Origin: Clostridiaceae bacterium
GTDB taxonomy: Bacteria; Bacillota_A; Clostridia; Clostridiales; Clostridiaceae
Reading direction: 5' to 3'
NCBI GenBank assembly: GCA_029256485.1
Contig: JAQSXU010000124.1
Coordinates: 1-9,462 of the forward strand
DNA: 9,462 bases
The position numbers were made by a program, and so were the translations under genes. Under the pieces are notes generated by a model. The model had not been told where the DNA came from, did not search any database, and saw nothing but the letters and a program-made list of their open reading frames with translations. This document shows, piece by piece, positions 1 to 6,599 of this stretch (positions within the stretch are counted from its first letter, which is position 1; every line of letters starts with the position of its first letter).

Positions 1-42
1 AAATAACTCATGCCTGATTTAACAGTTACACGTTACTATTAG

Positions 43-71
43 ATTATAGAACAATATTTATAATGTGTCAA
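43..71 (-). promoter_or_regulatory. Perfect consensus sigma-A promoter facing out of the left edge
   Basis: On the minus strand the -35 box TTGACA (66-71) is followed by exactly 17 bases and the -10 box TATAAT (43-48), a full match to the sigma-A consensus. Transcription would begin near position 36 and leave the window at its left edge. No start codon with a ribosome site is visible in the remaining 35 bases. A promoter this close to consensus is the class used by rRNA, tRNA and other highly expressed genes, and the only other perfect one here drives tRNA-Cys. The target cannot be named from this window. Confidence 0.8.
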
Positions 72-85
72 TTATTCATTCCAAT

Positions 86-113
86 AAAAAAACCGCCATT
101 AGACGGTTTTTTT
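86..113 (-). terminator. Hairpin terminator after the ferredoxin gene
   Basis: Inverted repeat with 10-base arms (86-95 and 104-113). On the minus strand it reads A-rich arm, ACCG, an 8-base centre in which TC can pair with GG leaving a TAAT loop, CGGT and a run of T. It begins 3 nt after the ferredoxin stop, as expected for an intrinsic terminator. The A/T symmetry would let it work in both directions. It probably ends the whole leftward gene run and separates it from the strong promoter at 43-71. Confidence 0.85.
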
Positions 114-116
114 ATA

Positions 117-287
117 TTAATCTTGAACTGGTGCTCCTACTGGGCAAACATTCGCACAATTTCCACAATCGATACATGTGTCTGCATCAATAACAAACTG
201 AGTATCTCCCTGGCTTATTGCATTTACTGGACATTCCGCAGCACATGCTCCGCAACTAACGCAGGCATCTGTTATCTTATATGCCAT
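117..287 (-). CDS. 2[4Fe-4S] clostridial-type ferredoxin
   Basis: A 56-residue protein starting MAYKITDACVSC. It has two complete cluster-binding motifs: C9-x2-C12-x2-C15-x3-C19-P and C38-x2-C41-x2-C44-x3-C48-P, in the internally duplicated arrangement of small clostridial ferredoxins. Such proteins are soluble low-potential one-electron carriers in the cytoplasm, partnering for example hydrogenase or pyruvate:ferredoxin oxidoreductase; the partner here is unknown. The start is fixed by a near-perfect AAGGAGGTG ribosome site ending about 7 nt upstream. It lies 81 nt after the HMA-like gene in the same direction; I saw no convincing promoter in that gap, so it may be read through from ricT, although ferredoxin genes often have their own promoter. 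The gene is easily missed because it is short and an antisense open frame covers it. Confidence 0.95.
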   Translation of the reverse strand: MAYKITDACVSCGACAAECPVNAISQGDTQFVIDADTCIDCGNCANVCPVGAPVQD

Positions 288-368
288 ATGTAAAACACCT
301 CCTTAAATTTTTGAATAAATAATATCCTTATCCATTTTACCACGTTTAGATTTATTTTAAAAGTGTTT

Positions 369-572
369 TTATATAACTGTATATCCTAAGTTTTCTATAG
401 AATCAATTAGCCTATCTGTATTTACAAAATAGTTATCATAGACAACATTAACTTCTCCCTTTTCTTTATTAATTTGACACGCTATGACACCTTCATTATT
501 TGCTATGGCATCCCTTATTTTATTTACGTCAGCTACTGAGTTCATATTACAAACCTTAAGAACTGCTTTCAT
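369..572 (-). CDS. Small HMA-fold (heavy-metal-associated-like) protein lacking the CxxC metal site
   Basis: A 67-residue protein whose whole length fits the beta-alpha-beta-beta-alpha-beta pattern of HMA/CopZ domains: an N-terminal strand (KAVLKV), a helix around 13-25, EGVIACQINKEKGEVNVVYD as the central strands, and a C-terminal ENLGYTV like the EDAGY end of copper chaperones. The usual GMxCxxC loop is here NMNSVAD (9-15), so both metal cysteines are replaced by Ser and Asp; C8 and C32 remain but are not in a CxxC. Copper delivery is therefore unlikely. The start ATG has a G-rich ribosome site (AGGGGGG) that overlaps the ricT stop, with a 14-nt gap, so it is almost certainly co-transcribed and perhaps coupled with ricT. 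Role unknown; domain assignment is by sequence resemblance. Confidence 0.85.
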   Translation of the reverse strand: MKAVLKVCNMNSVADVNKIRDAIANNEGVIACQINKEKGEVNVVYDNYFVNTDRLIDSIENLGYTVI

Positions 573-586
573 AAAGTTTTACCCCC

Positions 587-1492
587 CTAGTTATCTTTAA
601 ATAACTCCTTGATTATAGCCTCATCTTCTACTTCAGCCTCTATTTTTATATCTACTTCATCAACAGTGCCTTCATAGCCACCCGATATCAATGTTATATC
701 ATTGATGGATACATCCTCAATGATATCATCCCCATCGTTATTTCTAATCTTAATTCTTACACTTTCTTTTACTACATTATTAGCTATAACTTCCCCCCTA
801 CCATAAGGAGAATCTACCACAGATTCCACCTTAGGCAGTCTCTTTCTTATTTCTTCATAAGTATCTTGTTCATAGTTTAAGCAGCACATAAGCCTTCCAC
901 ATATTCCTGATATTTTAGTTGGATTTAGGGACAAATTCTGTTCTTTAGCCATTTTAATTGATACTGGCGCAAAATCCCCCAAAAATGTAGAACAGCACAT
1001 AGTTCTTCCACATGGTCCTAAGCCTCCAATCATTTTAGCCTCATCTCTGACTCCAATTTGTCTAAGTTCTATTCTAGTTCTAAATATTGCAGCTAAATCC
1101 TTTACTAATTCCCTAAAATCAACTCTTCCATCTGCAGTAAAATAAAATATCACCTTATTATTATCAAAAGTATATTCAACATCAATTAATTTCATTTTTA
1201 AACCATGTTGTGAAATTTTCTCAAGACATACATCAAATGCTTCCTTTTCCTTTGCTTTGTTTTCATTATGCCTTTTAATATCCTCTTCCGTTGCTCTTCT
1301 AATAACAGTTTTTAAGGGTGCCACTATTTGATCTTCATTTATATTTTTAGGCGCAATTACACACTCGCCGAATTCTATTCCCCTAGCAGTTTCAACTATT
1401 ACAAAATCGTTCTTATTAATATCTAAATTTACTGGGTCAAAATAATATATTTTCCCTGCACTTTTGAAACGTACACCTATTACAGTTATCAT
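587..1492 (-). CDS. ricT: RicT (YaaT), PSP1-domain regulator of mRNA maturation
   Basis: A 301-residue PSP1-domain protein. The diagnostic part is the paired cysteine motif GPCGRTMCC (C161, C166, C167) and GICGRLMCC (C198, C203, C204), conserved in RicT. In Bacillus subtilis RicT joins RicA and RicF in a complex that carries [4Fe-4S] clusters and works with RNase Y in mRNA processing; mutants are defective in sporulation, competence and biofilm formation. The N-terminal part (about 1-150) matches the PSP1 family start MITVIGVRFKxxGKIYYFDP. The gene starts 1 nt after the holB stop, and its AGGAGG ribosome site is made by the last codons of holB, so translation is probably coupled. RicA and RicF genes are not in this window. 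Length and cysteines are normal. Confidence 0.95.
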   Translation of the reverse strand: MITVIGVRFKSAGKIYYFDPVNLDINKNDFVIVETARGIEFGECVIAPKNINEDQIVAPLKTVIRRATEEDIKRHNENKAKEKEAFDVCLEKISQHGLKMKLIDVEYTFDNNKVIFYFTADGRVDFRELVKDLAAIFRTRIELRQIGVRDEAKMIGGLGPCGRTMCCSTFLGDFAPVSIKMAKEQNLSLNPTKISGICGRLMCCLNYEQDTYEEIRKRLPKVESVVDSPYGRGEVIANNVVKESVRIKIRNNDGDDIIEDVSINDITLISGGYEGTVDEVDIKIEAEVEDEAIIKELFKDN

Positions 1493-1493
1493 T

Positions 1494-2438
1494 TTATACC
1501 TCCTGCATTTTAATCAGCAAAGAATCAAAGATTAGTGCTGTATTAACGTTTCTTTCTATTTTTTCTCTACTTTCATTAATAATATTTACTATACCATTAA
1601 GTTTGTTAAAGGAAAAGTTTTCAGACAAATTTTTTATTTCATTGATTTTATCAATATTTATAATTAACTCTTCACTGCTTGTGTCTTTGTATACTAGAAT
1701 ATCTCTTATATATGATACTAAACACGTTAATACCTCTTGCCACTTGTCTTTAAACTTTACAAGAAACAAATCATTTTTCAAAAAATCTTCTGCAGATTCT
1801 TCATTGATACCTTTTAATATAATTAAGCAGCGCTCTCTGATTTCACTTAACTGTTCATCATTTATAAAACTCTCTGCTCTTCCAGGGATTCCATCACTAA
1901 AGGATATAATAACTTTTATTTTTTTCTCATCAAATATGTTGAGTTTTTTATTTATAAAGCTTTTCATTTCTATCCCGCTTAACCTTTGAAGCTTATGTAT
2001 CTGACACCTTGATTTTATAGTATCCAAAATGTTCTCTAAATTCTCGCATAATAGAATTATAAAAACGCCTTTAGGAGGCTCCTCAATAGTTTTTAAAAAT
2101 GCATTTTGAGCAGCCTCCGTCATTTCAGCAGCATTATTAATAATAATAATCTTTTTATTACCTTCGTATGGTTTCTTATTAACCTCTTCAATAATTTCTC
2201 GTATATTGTCTACTCCGATAGATTTTTTATTTAAAGGAATAGAATATTGGACAATGTCTACGTACTCTTTATCTTGCTTCCCTCCAAGTACCTGAACAGC
2301 TAACTCTCTAGCCAATAGAGATTTACCTATGCCCTTCTCTCCAGAAAAAATGTGTGCATGCGAAAGTTTATTCTCTCTTATGGAATTAATTATATTCTCT
2401 TTTATTTGTTCATGTCCAATTATATCGTTAAAGCTCAA
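1494..2438 (-). CDS. holB: DNA polymerase III subunit delta'
   Basis: A 314-residue AAA+ clamp-loader subunit. The N-terminus (FNDIIGHEQIKENIINSI) is typical of delta' and tau/gamma; Walker A is GEKGIGKS (33-40); a Walker B-like strand KIIIINNAAEMT covers 96-107; NAFLKTIEEPP (112-122) and the sensor motif SRC (143-145) follow. Delta' acts with delta and tau in loading the beta clamp at the fork. Start: TTG at 2436-2438, preceded at 9 nt by GGAGG, which overlaps the darA stop; no in-frame ATG fits the conserved N-terminus better. The zinc-binding cysteines usually found between Walker A and B are missing (no Cys between residues 41 and 130). The gene lies 15 nt after darA; the yaaR gene found between them in Bacillus is absent. 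Confidence 0.93.
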   Translation of the reverse strand: MSFNDIIGHEQIKENIINSIRENKLSHAHIFSGEKGIGKSLLARELAVQVLGGKQDKEYVDIVQYSIPLNKKSIGVDNIREIIEEVNKKPYEGNKKIIIINNAAEMTEAAQNAFLKTIEEPPKGVFIILLCENLENILDTIKSRCQIHKLQRLSGIEMKSFINKKLNIFDEKKIKVIISFSDGIPGRAESFINDEQLSEIRERCLIILKGINEESAEDFLKNDLFLVKFKDKWQEVLTCLVSYIRDILVYKDTSSEELIINIDKINEIKNLSENFSFNKLNGIVNIINESREKIERNVNTALIFDSLLIKMQEV

Positions 2439-2453
2439 TTTAATTAGCCTCCG

Positions 2454-2798
<345 letters not shown>

Positions 2799-2828
2799 TT
2801 ATTAATAATTCCCAACCCTTTTAGCATT

Positions 2829-2858
2829 ATAATATAATATAATACTTTGCTTTGTCAC
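2829..2858 (-). promoter_or_regulatory. Candidate internal sigma-A promoter before darA
   Basis: In the 105-nt tmk-darA gap the minus strand carries GTGACA (2853-2858, 5 of 6 to the -35 consensus), 18 bases, and TATTAT (2829-2834). A second TATAAT lies 3 bases further on but at a poor spacing of 21. This would let darA, holB, ricT and the genes beyond be expressed without the upstream sporulation gene gin. The region is very AT-rich, so chance matches are likely. Confidence 0.35.
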
Positions 2859-2888
2859 TAGAAATATTTATAACTAATTATACTACAA

Positions 2889-3581
2889 TTATATTAATTT
2901 AATAACAATATCATAAATCTCTTTATGAATGCTTTCTATACTTCTAACCTTATTACCATATACGCATTCAACCTTTTGCCAGCCATATTTTTCAGCGATA
3001 TAAAAAGCATTATTGTAAGACTTTAATAGATAATCCTTATGCTTCTCGTGAATATCCTTTTGTTCCTCTCCAGTAATTTTATTTTTTCTCTCCTTCATAA
3101 GTTTATAGCTATATTCTGTAGGCATGTCTAAGAAAATAACGCAGTCAGGCTCTGGTAAATTAAAAATTTTGTACTCAAAATTATACATCCATTGTAAAAA
3201 TTCTTCCTTTTCATTTTTATTGTCTATTTTAGCTGCTTGATGAATCATATTGGATGTAGTATATCTATCTGCTATAATAATACCGCCGTCATTATAAAAC
3301 TTTCTCCATTCCTTCATAAAACTGGCGTACCTATCAACAGCATAAAATGTAGAAGCTACATAAGGGCTTACATCACCTGGTTCATCTCCAAAGTCTCCAT
3401 TCAAATACATCTTTACCAGTGCAGAAGAATCGCTGTTGTAATTTGGGAACTCTACCTTTCTAACCGGTAATCCTTCAGAAATTAATATATCATAAAGAAG
3501 CTTTGTTTGCGTTTCTTTACCGCTCCCATCACTTCCTTCAATTGCAATAACTTTCCCCTTAATTTCTCTAGTGTTTGGCAT
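2889..3581 (-). CDS. tmk: Thymidylate kinase (long clostridial form)
   Basis: A 230-residue P-loop kinase that would convert dTMP to dTDP with ATP in dTTP synthesis. P-loop GSDGSGKET (16-24); phosphate/nucleotide-binding VDRYASF (82-88); the DRY motif in IIADRYTTSNMIHQ (102-115); Walker B-like CVIFLDMP (147-154); a basic lid KERKNKITGEEQKD (163-176). It is longer than the usual 200-215 residues, mainly through an insertion around 57-80. The place between the yaaO-type decarboxylase and darA is that of tmk in Bacillus, which supports the assignment over another deoxynucleoside kinase. GGAG lies 10 nt before the ATG. The gene starts 30 nt after the decarboxylase ends, so the two are probably co-transcribed. 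Confidence 0.88.
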   Translation of the reverse strand: MPNTREIKGKVIAIEGSDGSGKETQTKLLYDILISEGLPVRKVEFPNYNSDSSALVKMYLNGDFGDEPGDVSPYVASTFYAVDRYASFMKEWRKFYNDGGIIIADRYTTSNMIHQAAKIDNKNEKEEFLQWMYNFEYKIFNLPEPDCVIFLDMPTEYSYKLMKERKNKITGEEQKDIHEKHKDYLLKSYNNAFYIAEKYGWQKVECVYGNKVRSIESIHKEIYDIVIKLI

Positions 3582-3611
3582 ATCAAATCATCTCCAAAAA
3601 CAATATTTCAC

Positions 3612-5042
3612 TTAAGTTTCTTTAATTACTCTTATGTATTCGCCATGCATTCCTAAAACGCTAATATTTTGTTTCATATAATATTTTATCATATTTATTG
3701 AGTCTTTATCTATTATTTCACCCATCATGACAATTGGTATTCCTGGTGGGTATGGAACTATATTGTCACAGCTTATTCTCCCAATACTATTATCAATGTT
3801 TATATCTGTTTTGTTCATTGTCAATGTTTCATATGGTAAATACCTCATTTCAGGTATAGGCACCTTTTTTATTTTAACTTTTGTGCAATTTCTATGATTT
3901 ATTTTAAAGTTTCTCATAGCTTCATACAATTTCTCAAAGTCCTCTCTAGTATTAAATGGTGAAAATATTAAAATTACATTACTTTCATCACTCATCTCTC
4001 CCTGGATTCCACTTTTTCTTAAATAATTTAGGAATTCATGTCCAGTACTTTCATTATTTAAATTTACAATATACCTTGTAGGATCTATCTTCTCATTATA
4101 CGAATTTCTTTTTATATCCTCATTACTGATAATATGAAATGTTCCCAAATTATTTATTTTATTTTTGTATTCCTGAGTTAAATTAATGAGTTTTTTATAC
4201 TCCTCATTACCATACTTCTCCAAAAAAAACCTGCTATATTCTAAGCTGCACATAAATAAATAGGAAGGACTAGTACTCAGAAATAGACTTACATAAAAAT
4301 CTACTGTACTTTCATCCATACTTTTCCCGATATGCAGATAAGCGGTTTGAGTTAAGCTTGGTAATGTTTTATGAGCACTCACTACTACCACATCAGCACC
4401 TAATTTAATTGCACTGTCAGGCAATTCATCACAGGCTCCAAAATGGGCTCCATGAGCAGAGTCTACCAACACCTTCATACCATACTGTTTAGCTATTGAA
4501 ATAATATATTTTAAATCACAGCATACACCATAATAACTAGGGTAAGTAATTATTATACCCTTTGCATCTTTATTACATTTAATTGTATTCAGAAAATGCT
4601 CCATGTTTATTGAAAGTGGAGCATTATACTCTTCATATATCTCATTATCTATATATATAGGATGCAGCTTTCTCATAATTATTCCATTAAAAACTGATCT
4701 ATGGCAGTTTCGCTCAACAATTACTTTATCACCTTCATCAAAACATGAAAAAATCATTGCTAAATTTCCACTTGTGCTGCCATTAACTAAATAATATGAT
4801 TTTTTGCTGCCATAATATTTGCTTAACAGATCCAAAGATTCTTTAATTATTCCATCAGGTTTATGAAGGTTATCTACTCCATCTACCTCGGTTATATCAT
4901 ATTTTAAAAAGTTGTTTATTAATTCTCTTCCCTGCTTTGTATAATTAAATCCTCTTCCTGACTTGTGTCCTGGCATTGAAAAGGGGATATTATTTTCTCT
5001 TACATAATTCATTATACCTTCTATAAGTGGTAATTCTGACAA
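3612..5042 (-). CDS. Orn/Lys/Arg decarboxylase, PLP-dependent (YaaO type)
   Basis: A 476-residue fold-type I PLP decarboxylase. Visible motifs are MPGHKSGRGF (23-32), NGSTSGN phosphate loop (87-93), H114 that stacks on the cofactor ring, VLVDSAHGAHF (191-201) with D194 for the pyridine nitrogen, and SAHKTLPSLTQTA (222-234) in which K225 is the Schiff-base lysine. The C-terminal domain ends with the PPGIP (PYPPGIPIVMMGE) motif. Its substrate among arginine, lysine and ornithine cannot be told; products would be agmatine, cadaverine or putrescine. Start: TTG at 5040-5042 with AAAGGAG 10 nt upstream; it overlaps the end of gin by 22 nt. Bacillus yaaO has the same place beside tmk. All catalytic residues are present, so it is likely active. 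Confidence 0.92.
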   Translation of the reverse strand: MSELPLIEGIMNYVRENNIPFSMPGHKSGRGFNYTKQGRELINNFLKYDITEVDGVDNLHKPDGIIKESLDLLSKYYGSKKSYYLVNGSTSGNLAMIFSCFDEGDKVIVERNCHRSVFNGIIMRKLHPIYIDNEIYEEYNAPLSINMEHFLNTIKCNKDAKGIIITYPSYYGVCCDLKYIISIAKQYGMKVLVDSAHGAHFGACDELPDSAIKLGADVVVVSAHKTLPSLTQTAYLHIGKSMDESTVDFYVSLFLSTSPSYLFMCSLEYSRFFLEKYGNEEYKKLINLTQEYKNKINNLGTFHIISNEDIKRNSYNEKIDPTRYIVNLNNESTGHEFLNYLRKSGIQGEMSDESNVILIFSPFNTREDFEKLYEAMRNFKINHRNCTKVKIKKVPIPEMRYLPYETLTMNKTDINIDNSIGRISCDNIVPYPPGIPIVMMGEIIDKDSINMIKYYMKQNISVLGMHGEYIRVIKET

Positions 5043-5236
5043 TTGTATTCTTCTCCTTTTTTTATAACGGATATGATATTTTTTCTTATGCAGATCTTGT
5101 AATATTCATAAAAATCCGTATTAATATCCAGTGTAACTAATCTCTTTTCACAATTGTTACATATTCCTCTTCCATTACTTAATATTATACCATCTTTTAG
5201 AGGCTTTCCACATATCATACAGCAAGGTTCTTTCAT
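5021..5236 (-). CDS. gin: Gin (CsfB), anti-sigma-G factor
   Basis: A 71-residue zinc-ribbon-like protein with two CxxC knuckles, C6-M-I-C9 and C26-N-N-C29, and the family motif GKPLKDGIILSNGRGICNNCE spread over 10-30. In Bacillus subtilis Gin (CsfB, 64 residues) binds sigma-G and keeps it inactive in the early forespore and mother cell; it also acts on sigma-E. It marks the host as an endospore former. Ribosome site AAGGGGG lies 8 nt before the ATG. The 3' end overlaps the decarboxylase gene by 22 nt in another frame. Position at the head of the tmk-darA-holB-ricT run matches csfB in Bacillus, but xpaC and yaaN are absent. A forespore-type promoter candidate precedes it. Confidence 0.92.
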   Translation of the reverse strand: MKEPCCMICGKPLKDGIILSNGRGICNNCEKRLVTLDINTDFYEYYKICIRKNIISVIKKGEEYNCQNYHL

Positions 5237-5271
5237 AAATTTATCCCCCTTATAATCAATATTGCAATTTG

Positions 5272-5301
5272 AATTTTTGCCTCTTTTACTATATTTTATT
5301 C
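5272..5301 (-). promoter_or_regulatory. Candidate sigma-F-type promoter for gin
   Basis: On the minus strand GAATA (5297-5301) is followed by 15 bases and GGCAAAAATT (5272-5281). The latter fits the remembered sigma-F -10 consensus GGNRANANTW at every position; the -35 fits GYWTA/GHATR in four or five positions, and the spacing is one short of the usual 16. Transcription would begin about 29 nt before the gin start. Bacillus csfB is sigma-F dependent, which agrees. Match by eye only. Confidence 0.42.
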
Positions 5302-5355
5302 AGCTTTGTGTCCATTTTTATTTTGTCCACATAAATAATTGTTTAAAAATTTGTA

Positions 5356-5386
5356 ATTTATAATATTGTACTTTTAGGGAACAATA
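5356..5386 (+). promoter_or_regulatory. Candidate promoter(s) for the M20 gene (sigma-F-like, plus a TATAAT)
   Basis: GGGAACAATA (5377-5386) fits the sigma-F -10 consensus GGNRANANTW at all positions, with ATTTA (5356-5360, 4 of 5 to GYWTA) 16 bases upstream; transcription would start near 5393, about 23 nt before the ATG. An alternative sigma-A reading uses TATAAT (5359-5364) or TAATAT (5361-5366) with TTGTTT (5339-5344), at spacings of 14 or 16. The two readings cannot be separated from sequence alone. Confidence 0.35.
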
Positions 5387-5415
5387 ATTCTACATACTAA
5401 AATGGAGTTGATATT

Positions 5416-6582
5416 ATGAAGCAAGAGATTATATCTTATCTAACCACCATAAGTAATGAAATGTTTCAGCTATCAAAGTACCTATATGATAATCCTGAAA
5501 CAAGCTTTAACGAATTCAAAGCCTGTAAATATATAACTGCTATTCTTGAAAAAAACAAATTTAATGTTACCAATAATTTTCTTAGTATACCAACTGCTTT
5601 TTTTGCAGAATACGGCTCTGGTCATCCAAAAATATGCTATGTATGTGAATATGATGCAGTTGAAAATTTAGGGCATATTACTGGTCATAACTTAATATCC
5701 TCAATGTCATTGGCTGCTGCATTAGGTGTTTCAAAAGTGATACCTAAAACCGGCGGAACAGTAATTGTTATAGGCTGCCCTGGTGAATTTATCAATGGAT
5801 CTAAAGTAGTGATGTCCAAAGAAGGTGTTTTTGATGATATTGATATAGTACTCATGGCACACCCAGATATAATAACAGCTGAAAGCGGTACATCAAAGGC
5901 TATACTTCCCCTTAGTGTTAAGTACAAAAGCAATGATGGCTTAGCCTATAGATCAACTGGGCATTATTCAGCCTTGGATGCTGCCTTATTAACTTTTAAT
6001 GCAATTAATTCACTAACAAAGGGATTTAAAAAGGATTTTGACATTAATGGAGTTATTGTAAATGGAGGCTCAAGTCCATATCTTATTCCATCAGAAACAG
6101 AATGTAAATTTTATATTAGGACTTCTAAAATGACAGATGCCGTAAAAATAGAAGAAAAAATAAGAAAGCTTATTGATACTATTGGAACCATTATGGAGAT
6201 TTCCTTTAATATCAGCATATATGAATCGCCATATGACGAACTTATAACCAATAAAACACTATCAAGGCTGTTCTCACATAATTTAAAGGAGGCCGGTATA
6301 ATTGACATTTTAGATTCAAAGGATACCTTATCAGGACTCAGTTTAGGTACTGTAAGCCACAGAGTACCTTGTATTCATCCTTACGTGTCTATAATAGATG
6401 ATAATGTCATTGACTACTCTTCTAAAGAATTCGCCATGGCAACAATATCTGATTTTGCACAGGATAAGGTTATGAAAACAGCCCAGTCCCTTGCATTGAC
6501 TGGATTAGACATTATTGAAAACAAAGCTCTTCTATCAGAAATAAAAAATGAATTCTTTGCCAAGAGAAAAGAGACTAACTAA
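5416..6582 (+). CDS. M20-family peptidase/amidohydrolase homologue with altered metal site
   Basis: A 388-residue protein with the M20D/AbgB-like layout: catalytic domain, dimerisation insert (about 165-280), then the rest of the catalytic domain. Recognisable are CEYDA (77-81), GHITGHNLI (86-94), GCPGEFINGSK (120-130), GVFDDIDIVLMAHP (137-150), GGSSPYLIPSE (217-227) and GTVSHRVPCIHP (311-322). Active relatives use a Cys in HxCGH, a His, the second Glu of an EE pair, the His of MxHP, and a C-terminal His. Here H91, E124 and H149 are kept, but the Cys is T89, the second Glu is F125, and the C-terminal region (327-339) has no His. Hydrolytic activity is doubtful; it may be a binding protein or use another chemistry. 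No signal peptide, so cytoplasmic. GGAG lies 8 nt before the ATG. Divergent from gin. Confidence 0.85.
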   Translation: MKQEIISYLTTISNEMFQLSKYLYDNPETSFNEFKACKYITAILEKNKFNVTNNFLSIPTAFFAEYGSGHPKICYVCEYDAVENLGHITGHNLISSMSLAAALGVSKVIPKTGGTVIVIGCPGEFINGSKVVMSKEGVFDDIDIVLMAHPDIITAESGTSKAILPLSVKYKSNDGLAYRSTGHYSALDAALLTFNAINSLTKGFKKDFDINGVIVNGGSSPYLIPSETECKFYIRTSKMTDAVKIEEKIRKLIDTIGTIMEISFNISIYESPYDELITNKTLSRLFSHNLKEAGIIDILDSKDTLSGLSLGTVSHRVPCIHPYVSIIDDNVIDYSSKEFAMATISDFAQDKVMKTAQSLALTGLDIIENKALLSEIKNEFFAKRKETN

Positions 6583-6599
6583 CTAGTCTCTTTTCTCTT
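6562..6599. terminator. Bidirectional hairpin over two convergent stop codons
   Basis: Perfect 16-bp inverted repeat, arms 6562-6577 and 6584-6599, 6-base loop ACTAAC. It contains both stop codons (TAA of the M20 gene at 6580-6582, TAG of the minus-strand gene at 6575-6577). The 3' arm is pyrimidine-rich (CTCTTTTCTCTT) in either direction, but no clean T run follows, so it may be a weak intrinsic terminator or a 3'-end stabiliser. Confidence 0.6.

Noticed and set aside
63..293. Plus-strand open frame of 76 codons at the left end
   Set aside because: It is the antisense of the ferredoxin gene, whose two CxxCxxCxxxCP motifs and AAGGAGGTG ribosome site are unmistakable.
369..572. Annotating the small protein as a copper chaperone CopZ
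   Set aside because: The CxxC metal site is absent.
1603..1989. Plus-strand open frame of 128 codons inside holB
   Set aside because: Antisense to a conserved gene, with no ribosome site and composition typical of reversed AT-rich coding sequence.
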